A DNA stretch of 64,000 bases. It comes from Streptomyces sp. BHT-5-2 (GTDB lineage Bacteria > Actinomycetota > Actinomycetes > Streptomycetales > Streptomycetaceae). Positions 53,772 to 62,057 of this stretch are shown piece after piece (the stretch's first letter is position 1; each line of letters begins with the position of its first letter). The position numbers and the translations under genes were made by a program. The DNA lies in the NCBI RefSeq assembly GCF_019774615.1, contig NZ_CP081496.1, positions 2,790,001 through 2,854,000 of the forward strand, read 5' to 3'. The notes beneath the pieces are model-generated. The model did not search any database. It was not told the DNA's origin and saw nothing but the letters and a program-made list of their open reading frames with translations.

Positions 53772-54740
53772 TCACCGCCGCCCCGACCGCGCCAGCCACC
53801 GCCCCTCGTGCCGGGACACCTCGATCGGCCGCCCGAAGCAGGCCGTCATCCGCTCGCCCGTCAGCACCTCCGCCACGGGGCCGAGCGCCTGCACCCGCCC
53901 CTCCCGCAGCAGCACGGCCCGCCCGATGGCCGGGGACAGCTCCTCCAGATGGTGGGTGACCGTCACCGTCGCCAGCTCCGGCCGCCCCACGGCCAGCCGG
54001 TGCAGCGCGTCGATCAGGTCCTCCCGGGAGGGCAGGTCCAGCGCGTTGAACGGCTCGTCGAGCAGCAGCAACGAGGGATCGGCCATCAGCGCCCGGGCGA
54101 TCAGGACCCGCGCCCGCTGGCCGCCCGAGCAGACCCCGAACGGCCGGTCCGCCAGCTCCTTGCACTCCAGCTCGGTCAGCAGCTCATGGGCCCGTTCCCG
54201 GGTCGCCTGGTCGTACTTCCGCCACAGCGGCTGCACGGTGCCGGTCGCGCCGGTCAGCACCACCGTGTGCGCGGTCGCGTCCGGCGGCACCTTCTGCGCG
54301 CCGGACACCAGGCCGATGGCGGCGCGCAGCTCCCGCACGTCCACCCGGCCGAGCCGGTGGCCGAGCACCTCGACGGTGCCGACGGTCGGGAACATCAGCG
54401 CGCCGATCAGCCGCAGCACGGTGGTCTTGCCGGCGCCGTTCGCACCGAGGAGCGCCCAGTGCTCGCCCGCGCGCACCGTCCAGTCGACGTCGTCGAGGAT
54501 GACCTGACCGGTGGTGTAGCGGCGGACGCCGACGCCCGCCAGCGCGGCGATCACCCGCCCCGCCTCGGGCAGTTGCACTCCGGCGGCCCGACCGGCCGAG
54601 GACGGTGACGCGGACGAGGAAGGAGACGAGGAAGGAGACGGAGACGAGGAAGGAGGCGACGACGGAGACGGGGACGCAGACGAGGACGGAGACGGGAAGG
54701 AAGACGAGGACGGCGGTTCCGAAGGCTGCCTACGAGTCAT
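53772..54740 (-). CDS. Lone ABC transporter ATP-binding protein
   Basis: 322 residues. Walker A GANGAGKTT, signature CSGGQRAR, Walker B LLLLDEPFNALD and H-loop TVTHHLEELS are intact, resembling ModF/YlmA-type ATPases that bear no permease partner. The first 50 residues are almost only Ser and Pro, encoded by an expanded repeat at 54600-54713; the conserved domain starts near VIAALAGVGVRRYTTGQVIL. No permease gene is adjacent, so its role in transport is not certain. Confidence 0.9.
   Translation of the reverse strand: MTRRQPSEPPSSSSFPSPSSSASPSPSSPPSSSPSPSSSPSSSASPSSAGRAAGVQLPEAGRVIAALAGVGVRRYTTGQVILDDVDWTVRAGEHWALLGANGAGKTTVLRLIGALMFPTVGTVEVLGHRLGRVDVRELRAAIGLVSGAQKVPPDATAHTVVLTGATGTVQPLWRKYDQATRERAHELLTELECKELADRPFGVCSGGQRARVLIARALMADPSLLLLDEPFNALDLPSREDLIDALHRLAVGRPELATVTVTHHLEELSPAIGRAVLLREGRVQALGPVAEVLTGERMTACFGRPIEVSRHEGRWLARSGRR
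54600..54713. repeat. Expanded GGA/GAC-rich repeat tract in the ABC gene
   Basis: Degenerate tandem units such as GAGGAAGGAGAC and GACGGGGAC over about 114 bp, encoding the Ser/Pro-rich N-terminus of the ATPase on the minus strand. Confidence 0.85.
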
Positions 54741-54855
54741 CGCGGCACATTAGCTGCGTACGACACCTTCCCGCGCACCCGTCCGATGCGTGGAACCCCG
54801 CCGAGCCACTCCCGGCCACGAACCACAGGTCCACCCCTGCCCCTGCCCCTCCCCC

Positions 54856-55338
54856 TCACCCCACCCCCAACAACCCCCGAACCCGCGCGTACTTGGCCCT
54901 CAGCCTTTCCCGCGTAGGCGCGTCCAGGACGGCCAGCCGCGCCGGGTCGGCGTTGTGTGCCAGATCCGCCTCCTTGACCAGCAGCGCACCGGGCGTGGCC
55001 AGAATCCGGGCGGTGTACTCCTCGACCGGTTCCCCGGGCCGCTTGGTGACCGCCAGGACCATCGCCTTGGTCGTCTCGTCCAGCGCCGCCCCGGCCAGCC
55101 ACTCGGCGCTCACCGCCCCGTCCTCGACCGCGTCGTGCAGCCAGGCCGCGGCGATCTGCGCCTCGCTGCCGCCGCGCGCCCGCACCCCGGCCGCGACCGC
55201 CGCCAGATGCTCGGTGTACGGGCGGCCCGCCTTGTCCGTCTGCCCCTCGTGCGCCCGCCGGGCCAGCGCCTCCACTTCGGCGAGCGAGAGCCGCGGCACC
55301 CCCGCGGGGGCCCCTTCCGCATCAGAAGCCATAGCCAT
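54856..55338 (-). CDS. HD-domain protein (RelA/SpoT hydrolase-like fold)
   Basis: 160 residues of the HD phosphohydrolase type. EALARRAHEGQTDKAGRPYTEH is reminiscent of the N-terminal helix of (p)ppGpp hydrolase domains (key part RRAHEGQTDKAGRPYTEH). AAWLHDAVEDG holds the metal-binding HD pair, and EADLAHNADP the distal aspartate. This is the small-alarmone-hydrolase-like layout, without a synthetase domain. ATG 55338 has no Shine-Dalgarno, but CACAAT lies 6 nt upstream (leaderless). ATG 55332 is an alternative. The substrate is unproven. Confidence 0.85.
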   Translation of the reverse strand: MAMASDAEGAPAGVPRLSLAEVEALARRAHEGQTDKAGRPYTEHLAAVAAGVRARGGSEAQIAAAWLHDAVEDGAVSAEWLAGAALDETTKAMVLAVTKRPGEPVEEYTARILATPGALLVKEADLAHNADPARLAVLDAPTRERLRAKYARVRGLLGVG

Positions 55339-55403
55339 GGCGCCATTGTGACGGCGTCCCCACCCCCGCGGCCCCGTCCCCCTCCGCCGTCCGGCTACCG
55401 CCC

Positions 55404-56858
55404 TCACCGCAACCCCGCCCCCATCACCGCCCGCGCGATCGGCCCCGCGCTGCCGCCCCCGCTGATGTCCGCGCGCTCGGCCTCCGCGTCCTCCACGACC
55501 ACCGCCACCGCCGACAGCGGCTCGTGGTTCCGCCGGTCCCGCACCCAGGAGACGAACCAGGCGTACGGCGTGCCCTCGTTGCCGACGCCGTGCTGGGCGG
55601 TCCCCGTCTTGCCGCCCACGATGTACCCGTCGATCGCCGCGGTCCGCCCGCTCCCGTGCTCGACGACCTCCGTCATCAGCTCCTGGAGCTGCTCGGCGGT
55701 GGCCGGATCCATCACCTTCCGGGTGTGCCGCCGCGTCCCCGGAGCGACCAGCACCCCGCCGGCGTCGGTCACCCGCTCGACGAGGTACGGCGGCGTCAGC
55801 TGGCCGTCGTTGGCCACCGCCGCCGCCACCATCGCCATCTGCAGCGGGGTCGCGGCGGTGTCGTACTGGCCGATCGCGGAGAGCGCCAGCTGCGCCGGAT
55901 CCATCCTGGTGTCGAAGGTGCTCGGCGCGACGGGGGAGGGGATCCGCAGCCTCCGCTCGTTGAACCCGAACCGCTCCGCGGTCTCGGCCATCCCGCGCAG
56001 CCCGACCCCCACCCCCAGCCGCGCGAAGACGGTGTTGCAGGAGAGCCGGAACGCGTCCCGCAGCCCCACGTGGGCGCAGCCCTCCGTCGGGTTGCCCAGG
56101 GGCGTGCCGGTGTCCGGCAGGGTGTACGGGTCGGGCACGTCCAGCGGCTCGTCGACGTCCCTCACCAGCCCGGATTCCAGCGCGGCGGCCGCGGTGACGA
56201 CCTTGAAGACCGAACCGGGCGGATAGGTCTGCCGCAGCGCCCGGTTGAGCATCGGCCGGTCCGGGGCCCCGTTCAGCCGCCGCCAGGCCCCGGTCACCGA
56301 CCGGCCGTTCCCGGACAGCACCCCGGGGTCGTACGACGGCGAGCTGACCAGCGCCAACACCCGCCCGGAGCGCGGCTCGACGGCCACCACCGCGCCCTTC
56401 CGGCCGGCCAGCCCCCGGTATGCGGCGCGCTGCATCGCCGGGTCGATGGTCGTCTCGACCCGGCCGCCCGGCGGCCGCCGGCGGATCAGCCGGTCCCACC
56501 AGGGGAACGGGGTCAGCCGGCGGTCGGTCCCGGCGAGGACGCCGTCCTCGCTGTGCTCCAGCAACGAGGTGCCGTACGTCTGCGAGGCGAAGCCGGTGAC
56601 CGGCGCGTACAGCGGGCCCTCGGTGTAGGTGCGCTCGTAGCGCAGCCGCCCGCCGCTGTCCCGCGAGCCGGTGACCGGGCGGCCGCCCACCAGCACCGCG
56701 CCCCGCGGCTGGGCGTACCGGGCGATCGCGGCCCGCCGGTTCGCCGGGTTGCCGGCGTACCGGTCCGCCTCGACGACCTGCACCCGGAAGGCGTTGACCA
56801 GCAGCGCCGCCAGCAGCAGGAAGGAGAACGCGGCGGTGCGCCGGATGGCGCGGGTCAC
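55404..56858 (-). CDS. Class B penicillin-binding protein (transpeptidase)
   Basis: Membrane-anchored peptidoglycan transpeptidase of 484 residues. One N-terminal helix (AAFSFLLLAALLVNAFRVQV), a dimerisation domain, then the transpeptidase motifs SxxK in TYPPGSVFKV, SxN in RLSCNTVFARLG and KTG in IVGGKTGTAQHG. Length and layout match PbpA/PBP2-type enzymes. GTG 56858 overlaps the stop of the upstream SEDS gene (GTGA), so the two are coupled and form a glycosyltransferase/transpeptidase pair for wall synthesis. Confidence 0.95.
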   Translation of the reverse strand: MTRAIRRTAAFSFLLLAALLVNAFRVQVVEADRYAGNPANRRAAIARYAQPRGAVLVGGRPVTGSRDSGGRLRYERTYTEGPLYAPVTGFASQTYGTSLLEHSEDGVLAGTDRRLTPFPWWDRLIRRRPPGGRVETTIDPAMQRAAYRGLAGRKGAVVAVEPRSGRVLALVSSPSYDPGVLSGNGRSVTGAWRRLNGAPDRPMLNRALRQTYPPGSVFKVVTAAAALESGLVRDVDEPLDVPDPYTLPDTGTPLGNPTEGCAHVGLRDAFRLSCNTVFARLGVGVGLRGMAETAERFGFNERRLRIPSPVAPSTFDTRMDPAQLALSAIGQYDTAATPLQMAMVAAAVANDGQLTPPYLVERVTDAGGVLVAPGTRRHTRKVMDPATAEQLQELMTEVVEHGSGRTAAIDGYIVGGKTGTAQHGVGNEGTPYAWFVSWVRDRRNHEPLSAVAVVVEDAEAERADISGGGSAGPIARAVMGAGLR

Positions 56859-58408
56859 CGGAGCGCCCCGAGGGCGTCCGGGGCGGCGCGGGCCGGCCGG
56901 GCGGGGGTGTCGGGCCGCGGCCCCCGCGCCCGGTCGCTGATCCGTACCAGCAGCGCCACGATGATCCAGTTGGTCACCACCGACGACCCGCCCTGGGCCA
57001 GGAACGGCATCGCCATCCCGGTCAGCGGGATCAGCCCCATCACCCCGCCCGCGATCACGAACACCTGGAGCGCGGGCAGCACCGCCAGCCCGACCGCCAG
57101 CAGACTGCCGAACGCCTCGCGCAGCCCGAGCGCCGCCCGGAAGCCGCACACCGCCGGCAGCGCGTACAGCAGGAACAGCGCGCTCAGCCCGGCCAGCCCC
57201 AGCTCCTCGCCGAGCGTCGCCAGGATGAAGTCCGACTTCCGGGCGAACCCGATCAGCGACGAGTGCCCCTGTCCCAGGCCCGTTCCGAACGTCCCGCCCG
57301 CGGCGAACGCGAACAGCGACTGCGCCAGCTGCCCGGGTCCCCGCCCGGCCGCGATCCCGGCGAACGGATGCAGCCAGTCCTGCACCCGGCCGTGCACATG
57401 CGGCTCCAGCGTCCCCACCGCCGCCGCCCCGGCCACCGCCATCAGCACCCCCACCGCGATCCACCCGGCCCGCCCGGTGGCCACGTACAGCAGGACCACG
57501 AACACCCCGAAGAACAGCAGCGAGGTCCCCAGGTCCCGTTCGAGGACCAGCACCCCTACGCTCACCAGCCAGATGGCGACGACCGGCGCGAGCACCCTCC
57601 CCCAGGCTCTCAACTCCTCCCCCGCTCTCAACTCCTCCCCCACTCTCAACCCCGTTCGAGCGGGGGGACCCCCATGCGCGGGGGTACCCCCATGAGCAGG
57701 GGGTGCCCCCTTCGCCGGCAGCCGCAGCCGCCACACCACCTTCCCGGGGTGCGCCAGCGCCTCCCGGTTGGCCGCCAGATACGCCGCGAAGAACACCGTG
57801 ATCAGTACCTTGGCGAACTCGCCCGGTTGCAGCGAGAATCCGGCCGCCCGGATCCAGATCCGCGCCCCGTTGACGGCCGGGAAGAGGATCGGCGCCACCA
57901 TCAGGGCCAGCGCCAGTCCCGCGCACCCGTAGGCGCACCGCTGCAACACCCGGTGGTCCCGCAGCACCGCCACCACCGCGATGAACAGCGCCACCCCCAC
58001 CGTGGACCACACCAGCTGGGCGGGCGCGGCCCGGTCGGCCGGCGTCTCCAGGTCGAGCCGGAAGATCAGCACCAGCCCGAGCCCGTTGAGCAGCACCGCG
58101 GTCGGCAGCAGCAGCGGATCGGCGTACGGTGCGCCGAACCGCACCACCAGGTGCGCCAGCAGCGCCAGCCCGCCCAGGCCCGCCGCGTACCGCAGCGCCC
58201 CGGCCGGCACCGCCTGCGCCCGGGCCGCCCCCACCACCAGATAGCCGCAGACGCTGATGAGCACGGCGCCTACGAGGAGGGCCAGTTCGACGCCCCGCCT
58301 CCTGGACCGCGGCGGCGCCGGGGGCGCGTCCCCCGCCCACCCGCCGCCCGCCGGCTTCGCCCGTACCTCGGCCGCATCAGCCCCGCCCGGCCCGTCCGCC
58401 ACATCCAC
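56855..58408 (-). CDS. SEDS-family peptidoglycan polymerase (FtsW/RodA-like)
   Basis: About 517 residues, ten or so helices. Conserved SEDS regions are GARIWIRAAGFSLQPGEFAK, VLERDLGTSLLFFG and FLAQGGSSVVTNWI. It partners with the downstream class B PBP. Between the fourth and fifth helix regions it carries about 40 unusual residues (KGAPPAHGGTPAHGG, then GEELRAGEELRA) encoded by repeats at 57594-57713. The start is uncertain: GTG 58408 or 58402, or ATG 58447; none has a strong ribosome-binding site. Confidence 0.9.
   Translation of the reverse strand: MDVADGPGGADAAEVRAKPAGGGWAGDAPPAPPRSRRRGVELALLVGAVLISVCGYLVVGAARAQAVPAGALRYAAGLGGLALLAHLVVRFGAPYADPLLLPTAVLLNGLGLVLIFRLDLETPADRAAPAQLVWSTVGVALFIAVVAVLRDHRVLQRCAYGCAGLALALMVAPILFPAVNGARIWIRAAGFSLQPGEFAKVLITVFFAAYLAANREALAHPGKVVWRLRLPAKGAPPAHGGTPAHGGPPARTGLRVGEELRAGEELRAWGRVLAPVVAIWLVSVGVLVLERDLGTSLLFFGVFVVLLYVATGRAGWIAVGVLMAVAGAAAVGTLEPHVHGRVQDWLHPFAGIAAGRGPGQLAQSLFAFAAGGTFGTGLGQGHSSLIGFARKSDFILATLGEELGLAGLSALFLLYALPAVCGFRAALGLREAFGSLLAVGLAVLPALQVFVIAGGVMGLIPLTGMAMPFLAQGGSSVVTNWIIVALLVRISDRARGPRPDTPARPARAAPDALGALR
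57594..57713. repeat. Dispersed GGGGGGACCCCC element and 18-bp repeats inside the SEDS gene
   Basis: Two exact 18-bp copies GCTCTCAACTCCTCCCCC (57606-57623, 57624-57641) and a partial third, followed by CGTTCGAGCGGGGGGACCCCC and two diverged GGGGGTACCCCC/GGGGGTGCCCCC palindromes. The whole tract is in frame and antisense to the gene. Confidence 0.75.
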
Positions 58409-58791
58409 AACCGCAACGTAGCAAGCAAATTGCAGCAATTCGCCCATATCGCCCGCTGGTGCCGAGCCGTCGCGGTGACGCCCGCCACTTCCCGGCCCCG
58501 GACCGTCCCCCTAGGGGAAGATTCAGGGGCCCGAGAGGGGCGGGTCCCGGCTGTTCCGTGAACGAGGTCAATGGCAGTTTGTAAACTCGGTCAGAACGAA
58601 AACAGAAGGCCGAGCTCGTCACGCTGATGCGGACGACCGATCGCACCGGTCGACGCCATGGACACACGCCATGGCGCCGCACGCGAGGGGCTGTGGCGTA
58701 CGACACCGAGCACGCCAGTGAAGGTCCCGCGCCGTTTCGGCCCACGGGGGCGGCCGAGCGCGGGTGACCGTCCCCCGCGACGAAAGGCAGT
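58409..58791. other. 383-bp divergent region between SEDS and P450 genes
   Basis: Contains AGTTT-GT-AAACT at 58576-58587 in a locally AT-rich patch, a plausible operator or promoter core for the P450 gene, and CCCTAGGGG at 58509-58517. A GAAAGG ribosome-binding site precedes the P450 ATG. No gene is seen. Confidence 0.45.
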
Positions 58792-60090
58792 ATGAGCGCC
58801 ATGACGACCCTCCGTTCCCGGATCTTCGCCTGGGCCGGCCGCCTCTACCTGGCGAGAACGAGAAAGAAGGGCTTCGACCTCTCCCGGATGTCCTTCCTGC
58901 CGGACTCCGTCCTGATGCCCCTGCGCCGCGACGGCCTCGACCCGGTGCCCGACCTCGCCGCCGTCCGCGAACGCGAGCCCATCAGCAAGCTCCCGGTCCC
59001 GATAGCCGCCAACGTCTGGCTGGTCACCGGCTACGACGAGGCCAAGGCGGTGCTCGGCAAGGCCGACGCCTTCAGCTCGGACTTCACCAACCTCATCGGC
59101 AAGGCCGGCGCCGGTGCCGAACAGAACCCCGGCGGCCTCGGCTTCGCCGACCCGCCGGTGCACACTCGCCTCCGCCGGCTCCTCACGCCCGAATTCACCA
59201 TGCGCCGCCTGGGCCGGCTCACGCCCCGCATCCACGACATCGTCGAGGAGCGCCTCGACGCCATGGAGAAGGCCGGCCGCGACGGCGACCCGGTGGACCT
59301 CGTCGCCGCCTTCGCCCTGCCCATCCCCTCCCTCGTCATCTGCGAACTGCTCGGCGTCCCCTACGAGGACCGCGACGACTTCGAGCGCCTCAGTGCCGCC
59401 CGCTTCGACCTCTTCAGCGGCGCCAACGCCTCCTTCGGCGCCATATCCGAATCGCTCTCCTACTTCCGCGAGGTCGTCAAGAAGCAGCGCGCCAACCCCG
59501 GCGACGGCCTGCTCGGCATGATCGTCCGCGAACACGGCGACTCGGTCACCGACGAGGAACTGGCCGGCCTCGCCGACGGCGTCCTGACCGGCGGCTTCGA
59601 GACCACCGCCAGCATGCTCGCGCTCGGCGCCCTGGTCCTCCTCCAGGACCCGGAGCACTTCGCCACCCTCAAGGACGGCGACGAGGCGGTCGACCGCTAC
59701 GTCGAGGAGCTGCTGCGCTACCTCACCGTCGTCCAGGTCGCCTTCCCTCGCTTCGCCCGCGAGGACATGGAGATCGCCGGCGTCCGGATCTCCGCCGGCG
59801 ACGTCGTCCTGTGCTCCCTCAGCGGCGCCGACCGCGACGGCGAACTCGGCCCCGACATGGAGCGGTTCGACCCCCACCGCCCCAAGGTCCCCTCCCACCT
59901 CGCCTTCGGCTACGGCATCCACCGCTGCGTGGGCGCCGAACTCGCCCGTATGGAACTCCGCGCCGCCTACCCCGCCCTGGTCCGCCGCTTCCCCAGCATG
60001 CGCCTCGCCGTCCGCCCCGAGGAACTCGAATTCCGCAAGCTCTCCATCGTCTACGGCCTGGACTCCCTACCGGTGCGGTTGGACGCCTGA
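58792..60090 (+). CDS. Cytochrome P450
   Basis: 432-residue soluble bacterial P450. The heme ligand is Cys379 in FGYGIHRCVGAELAR. The I-helix is GGFETTAS, with Gly in place of the common Ala of AGxDT. The K-helix ExxR is in EELLRYL. FADPPVHTRLRRLLTPEFT marks the C-helix. ATG 58792 has GAAAGG upstream, and ATG 58801 is an alternative. There is no ferredoxin or reductase gene nearby and no biosynthetic cluster, so the substrate is unknown. Confidence 0.95.
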   Translation: MSAMTTLRSRIFAWAGRLYLARTRKKGFDLSRMSFLPDSVLMPLRRDGLDPVPDLAAVREREPISKLPVPIAANVWLVTGYDEAKAVLGKADAFSSDFTNLIGKAGAGAEQNPGGLGFADPPVHTRLRRLLTPEFTMRRLGRLTPRIHDIVEERLDAMEKAGRDGDPVDLVAAFALPIPSLVICELLGVPYEDRDDFERLSAARFDLFSGANASFGAISESLSYFREVVKKQRANPGDGLLGMIVREHGDSVTDEELAGLADGVLTGGFETTASMLALGALVLLQDPEHFATLKDGDEAVDRYVEELLRYLTVVQVAFPRFAREDMEIAGVRISAGDVVLCSLSGADRDGELGPDMERFDPHRPKVPSHLAFGYGIHRCVGAELARMELRAAYPALVRRFPSMRLAVRPEELEFRKLSIVYGLDSLPVRLDA

Positions 60091-60439
60091 GGCGGGGCGG
60101 GCGGCGACGGCCGCCCGCCGACCATCACACTGCCACCAACCCCCGCACACCGCACCCAACTTGCATCCACCCCGACAAAAGCCCCCACACCCCCCTCGAT
60201 GGGCCCCCGCCCCGAACTCGGCCGCGCCACCACGGCGTTCAGGCGCCGCCGCAGCCCACGGCCGCCCGCTCGCCATCCGGCACTGACACCCCCATCGGCT
60301 CTCGGCCACCGCTCCCCGGCCGCCAGTTGCCCACGGCACCTGCCGCGTCGACTCCCGCTGCCCCGTTGGACGCCCGCCCCACCAGCCCCGTCCGACCGGC
60401 GGCCTACCCGTACGCTCCCCGACCACCGACCCTCCCCCC
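60091..60439. other. 349-bp C-rich stretch without a gene
   Basis: Strongly pyrimidine-rich on the plus strand (CCCCGACC-like runs). Frames through it have no protein character. It may hold the promoter of the DUF6083 gene. Nothing else is seen. Confidence 0.4.
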
Positions 60440-60847
60440 ATGGGGGTTTCCGAAGACCGACCGCACCGACCGCACCGACCCGGCGACACACCGTCCCACT
60501 GTCCGCCGTCCCGTGGCCCACAGGCCCACTGCCCTGACTGCGGCCTGCTCTGCGACCGCGTCCCGACGCTCGAACACGACGAGATCCTCCTGGAAGACGA
60601 GATCCTCCTGGAACCGGACGTGGCCCCCCTGGCCCACACGGTGCCCGCGGACCACCGCTGGATCGAACTGTCCGACGGCCGGGTGGTCGTCTACGGCGTC
60701 TGCCCGCCCGTTCCCCACCAGCGGTGCCGCATCGCGCACCACCTGGCCTGCCCGGAACAACCGCCACCGGGCCCCTGGGACTGGCTTACCGAACTGCGCC
60801 ACAAAAACGCCCGCCGGGCCGCCCACCGGCCACCCCCACACCACTGA
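60440..60847 (+). CDS. DUF6083-like small zinc-ribbon protein
   Basis: 135 residues. HCPDCGLLCDRVPTLEHDEI has the start of a zinc ribbon (CxxCxxxC), followed by VAPLAHTVPADHRWIELSDG and CRIAHHLACPEQPP, a pattern seen in Streptomyces DUF6083 proteins. The first 28 residues are Arg/Pro-rich and may not be translated. An 18-bp tandem duplication (60578-60613) doubles DEILLE. Function unknown. A terminator and a tRNA gene on the opposite strand follow. Confidence 0.72.
   Translation: MGVSEDRPHRPHRPGDTPSHCPPSRGPQAHCPDCGLLCDRVPTLEHDEILLEDEILLEPDVAPLAHTVPADHRWIELSDGRVVVYGVCPPVPHQRCRIAHHLACPEQPPPGPWDWLTELRHKNARRAAHRPPPHH
60578..60613. repeat. 18-bp exact tandem duplication
   Basis: GACGAGATCCTCCTGGAA occurs twice in direct succession, in frame, in the DUF6083-like gene. 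Being exact, it looks recent. Confidence 0.9.
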
Positions 60848-60882
60848 CCGAACACCGCCGACGCCGCGTACGCGCACACAAA

Positions 60883-60922
60883 AAGACCCCGACCTCAGTG
60901 TTTCCACTGACGACGGGGTCTT
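60883..60922 (-). terminator. Rho-independent terminator of tRNA-Arg
   Basis: AAGACCCCG/CGGGGTCTT stem with an inner TCAGTG/CACTGA stem and a T-rich tail on the minus strand, 19 bp beyond the tRNA 3' end. Confidence 0.85.
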
Positions 60923-60940
60923 CCGGCACTTCACTCGAAG

Positions 60941-61012
60941 TGCCCCCGGCAGGATTCGAACCTGCGCACACGGCTCCGGAGGCCGTTGCTCTATCCCCTG
61001 AGCTACGGGGGC
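60941..61012 (-). tRNA. tRNA-Arg (anticodon CCG)
   Basis: Complete 72-nt cloverleaf. Acceptor GCCCCCG/CGGGGGC, D-arm GCTC/GAGC, anticodon stem ACGGC/GCCGT with loop CTCCGGA (anticodon CCG, reading CGG), T-arm GCAGG-TTCGAAT-CCTGC, discriminator A. CCA is not encoded. Confidence 0.97.
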
Positions 61013-61236
61013 TTTGTTGCCGCTCGTTGCGGCGACGGGTAGAACACTACCAGCTCCGATGGGGTGGTCATGAACGCTTTGTGGGGTGGTCGCGGGGGCG
61101 GAGGACGGGGGTGCTCCGGCGGTCAGGGAAGGGCGCCCTTAGCGCATGCCGCGGGCGGGGCGGCGGCGGTCGCCGAAAGGTCCCTCGCACGGGGGCGGAA
61201 GTGGGCAAAACCGGGACGCAGCCACAGGCGCGCGCC

Positions 61237-61248
61237 TAGTCTCATGGT
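61237..61248 (+). promoter_or_regulatory. -10 hexamer of the receiver gene, leaderless geometry
   Basis: TAGTCT (61237-61242) lies 6 nt before the GTG at 61249. Confidence 0.5.
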
Positions 61249-61860
61249 GTGCCTGGCTTGTCCGGTCGGATCCTTGTGGTCGATGACAACAAGGTGATCC
61301 GGCAGTTGATCAGGGTCAACCTTGAGCTGGAGGGCTTCGAGGTCGTGACCGCGGCTGATGGTGCCGAATGTCTGGACGTCGTGCACCAGGTGAGACCCGA
61401 CGTCGTCACCCTCGACGTGGTGATGCCGCGGCTGGGCGGGCTGCACACCGCGGCGCGGCTGCGTTCCGACCCGCGGACGTGGGACATCCCGATCGCCATC
61501 GTCAGCGCCTGCGGCCGGAGTGAGGTGGACAGCGGGGAGTCGGTGGCCATCGACGCCTACCTGGCCAAGCCGTTCGAGCCGATGGATCTGGTGCGCACGG
61601 TGGGGACGTTGGTGCGCGAGGGGCGACAGCAGCGGGAGCGTCAGGGATGCGAAGGGCACGAGGAGTGCACGGCGGGGTGTCGCGAGGGGTGTCACGCGGG
61701 ATGTGAGGGGTGCGGGGGAGGGCCGCAAGGGCTTGAGGGGGCGGGGCGGGGCGCCGCGGGCGGCCGGGGTGCCGGCCCGCGGGACGGCGTCCCGAACCGA
61801 GTGCCGGGGCGCGCGCAGCGCGGCGAACCGGGCAGCGAGGGGGAACGGGCCGCGGGGTGA
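61249..61860 (+). CDS. Orphan receiver-domain protein with Cys-rich tail
   Basis: 203 residues. The receiver (about 5-122) has VVDDNK, the phospho-aspartate in DVVTLDVVMPRLGG and the lysine in AYLAKPFEPMDL. There is no DNA-binding domain. The tail from about residue 130 is unusual: six cysteines in CEGHEECTAGCREGCHAGC and CEGC, then a Gly/Arg-rich end, encoded by degenerate GGGGTGT-like repeats. No histidine kinase is linked. The gene precedes nrtL and lysA. The mRNA is probably leaderless. Confidence 0.85.
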   Translation: MPGLSGRILVVDDNKVIRQLIRVNLELEGFEVVTAADGAECLDVVHQVRPDVVTLDVVMPRLGGLHTAARLRSDPRTWDIPIAIVSACGRSEVDSGESVAIDAYLAKPFEPMDLVRTVGTLVREGRQQRERQGCEGHEECTAGCREGCHAGCEGCGGGPQGLEGAGRGAAGGRGAGPRDGVPNRVPGRAQRGEPGSEGERAAG

Positions 61861-62045
61861 CGGCGATGCGCGGCGCCCGGCACCGCGCGGTCCGTGGGGC
61901 AGCCGCAGGCGCCCCGGCCCGCTGTCCACACAACGGTCACACCGAACCCTGGCGCCGGCCTCGGCGCCGACCCCGGTCGTGCCTCCGCCCCCACCCCGCT
62001 GTCCACAACGCGAAACCCGTTCGCCCAGGTGCCCCCCTTCTCCCA

Positions 62046-62057
62046 TACGCTTGTCGT
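62046..62057 (+). promoter_or_regulatory. -10 hexamer of nrtL, leaderless geometry
   Basis: TACGCT (62046-62051) lies 6 nt before the GTG at 62058, with no ribosome-binding site. Confidence 0.55.

Noticed and set aside
54600..54713. Possible CRISPR array or minisatellite
   Set aside because: The units are short, degenerate and lack unique spacers; they encode a Ser/Pro stretch of a real gene.
60941..61012. The tRNA-Arg as attachment site of the decayed element
   Set aside because: It is 46 kb from the integrase remnant, and I found no repeated tRNA 3' end in the window.
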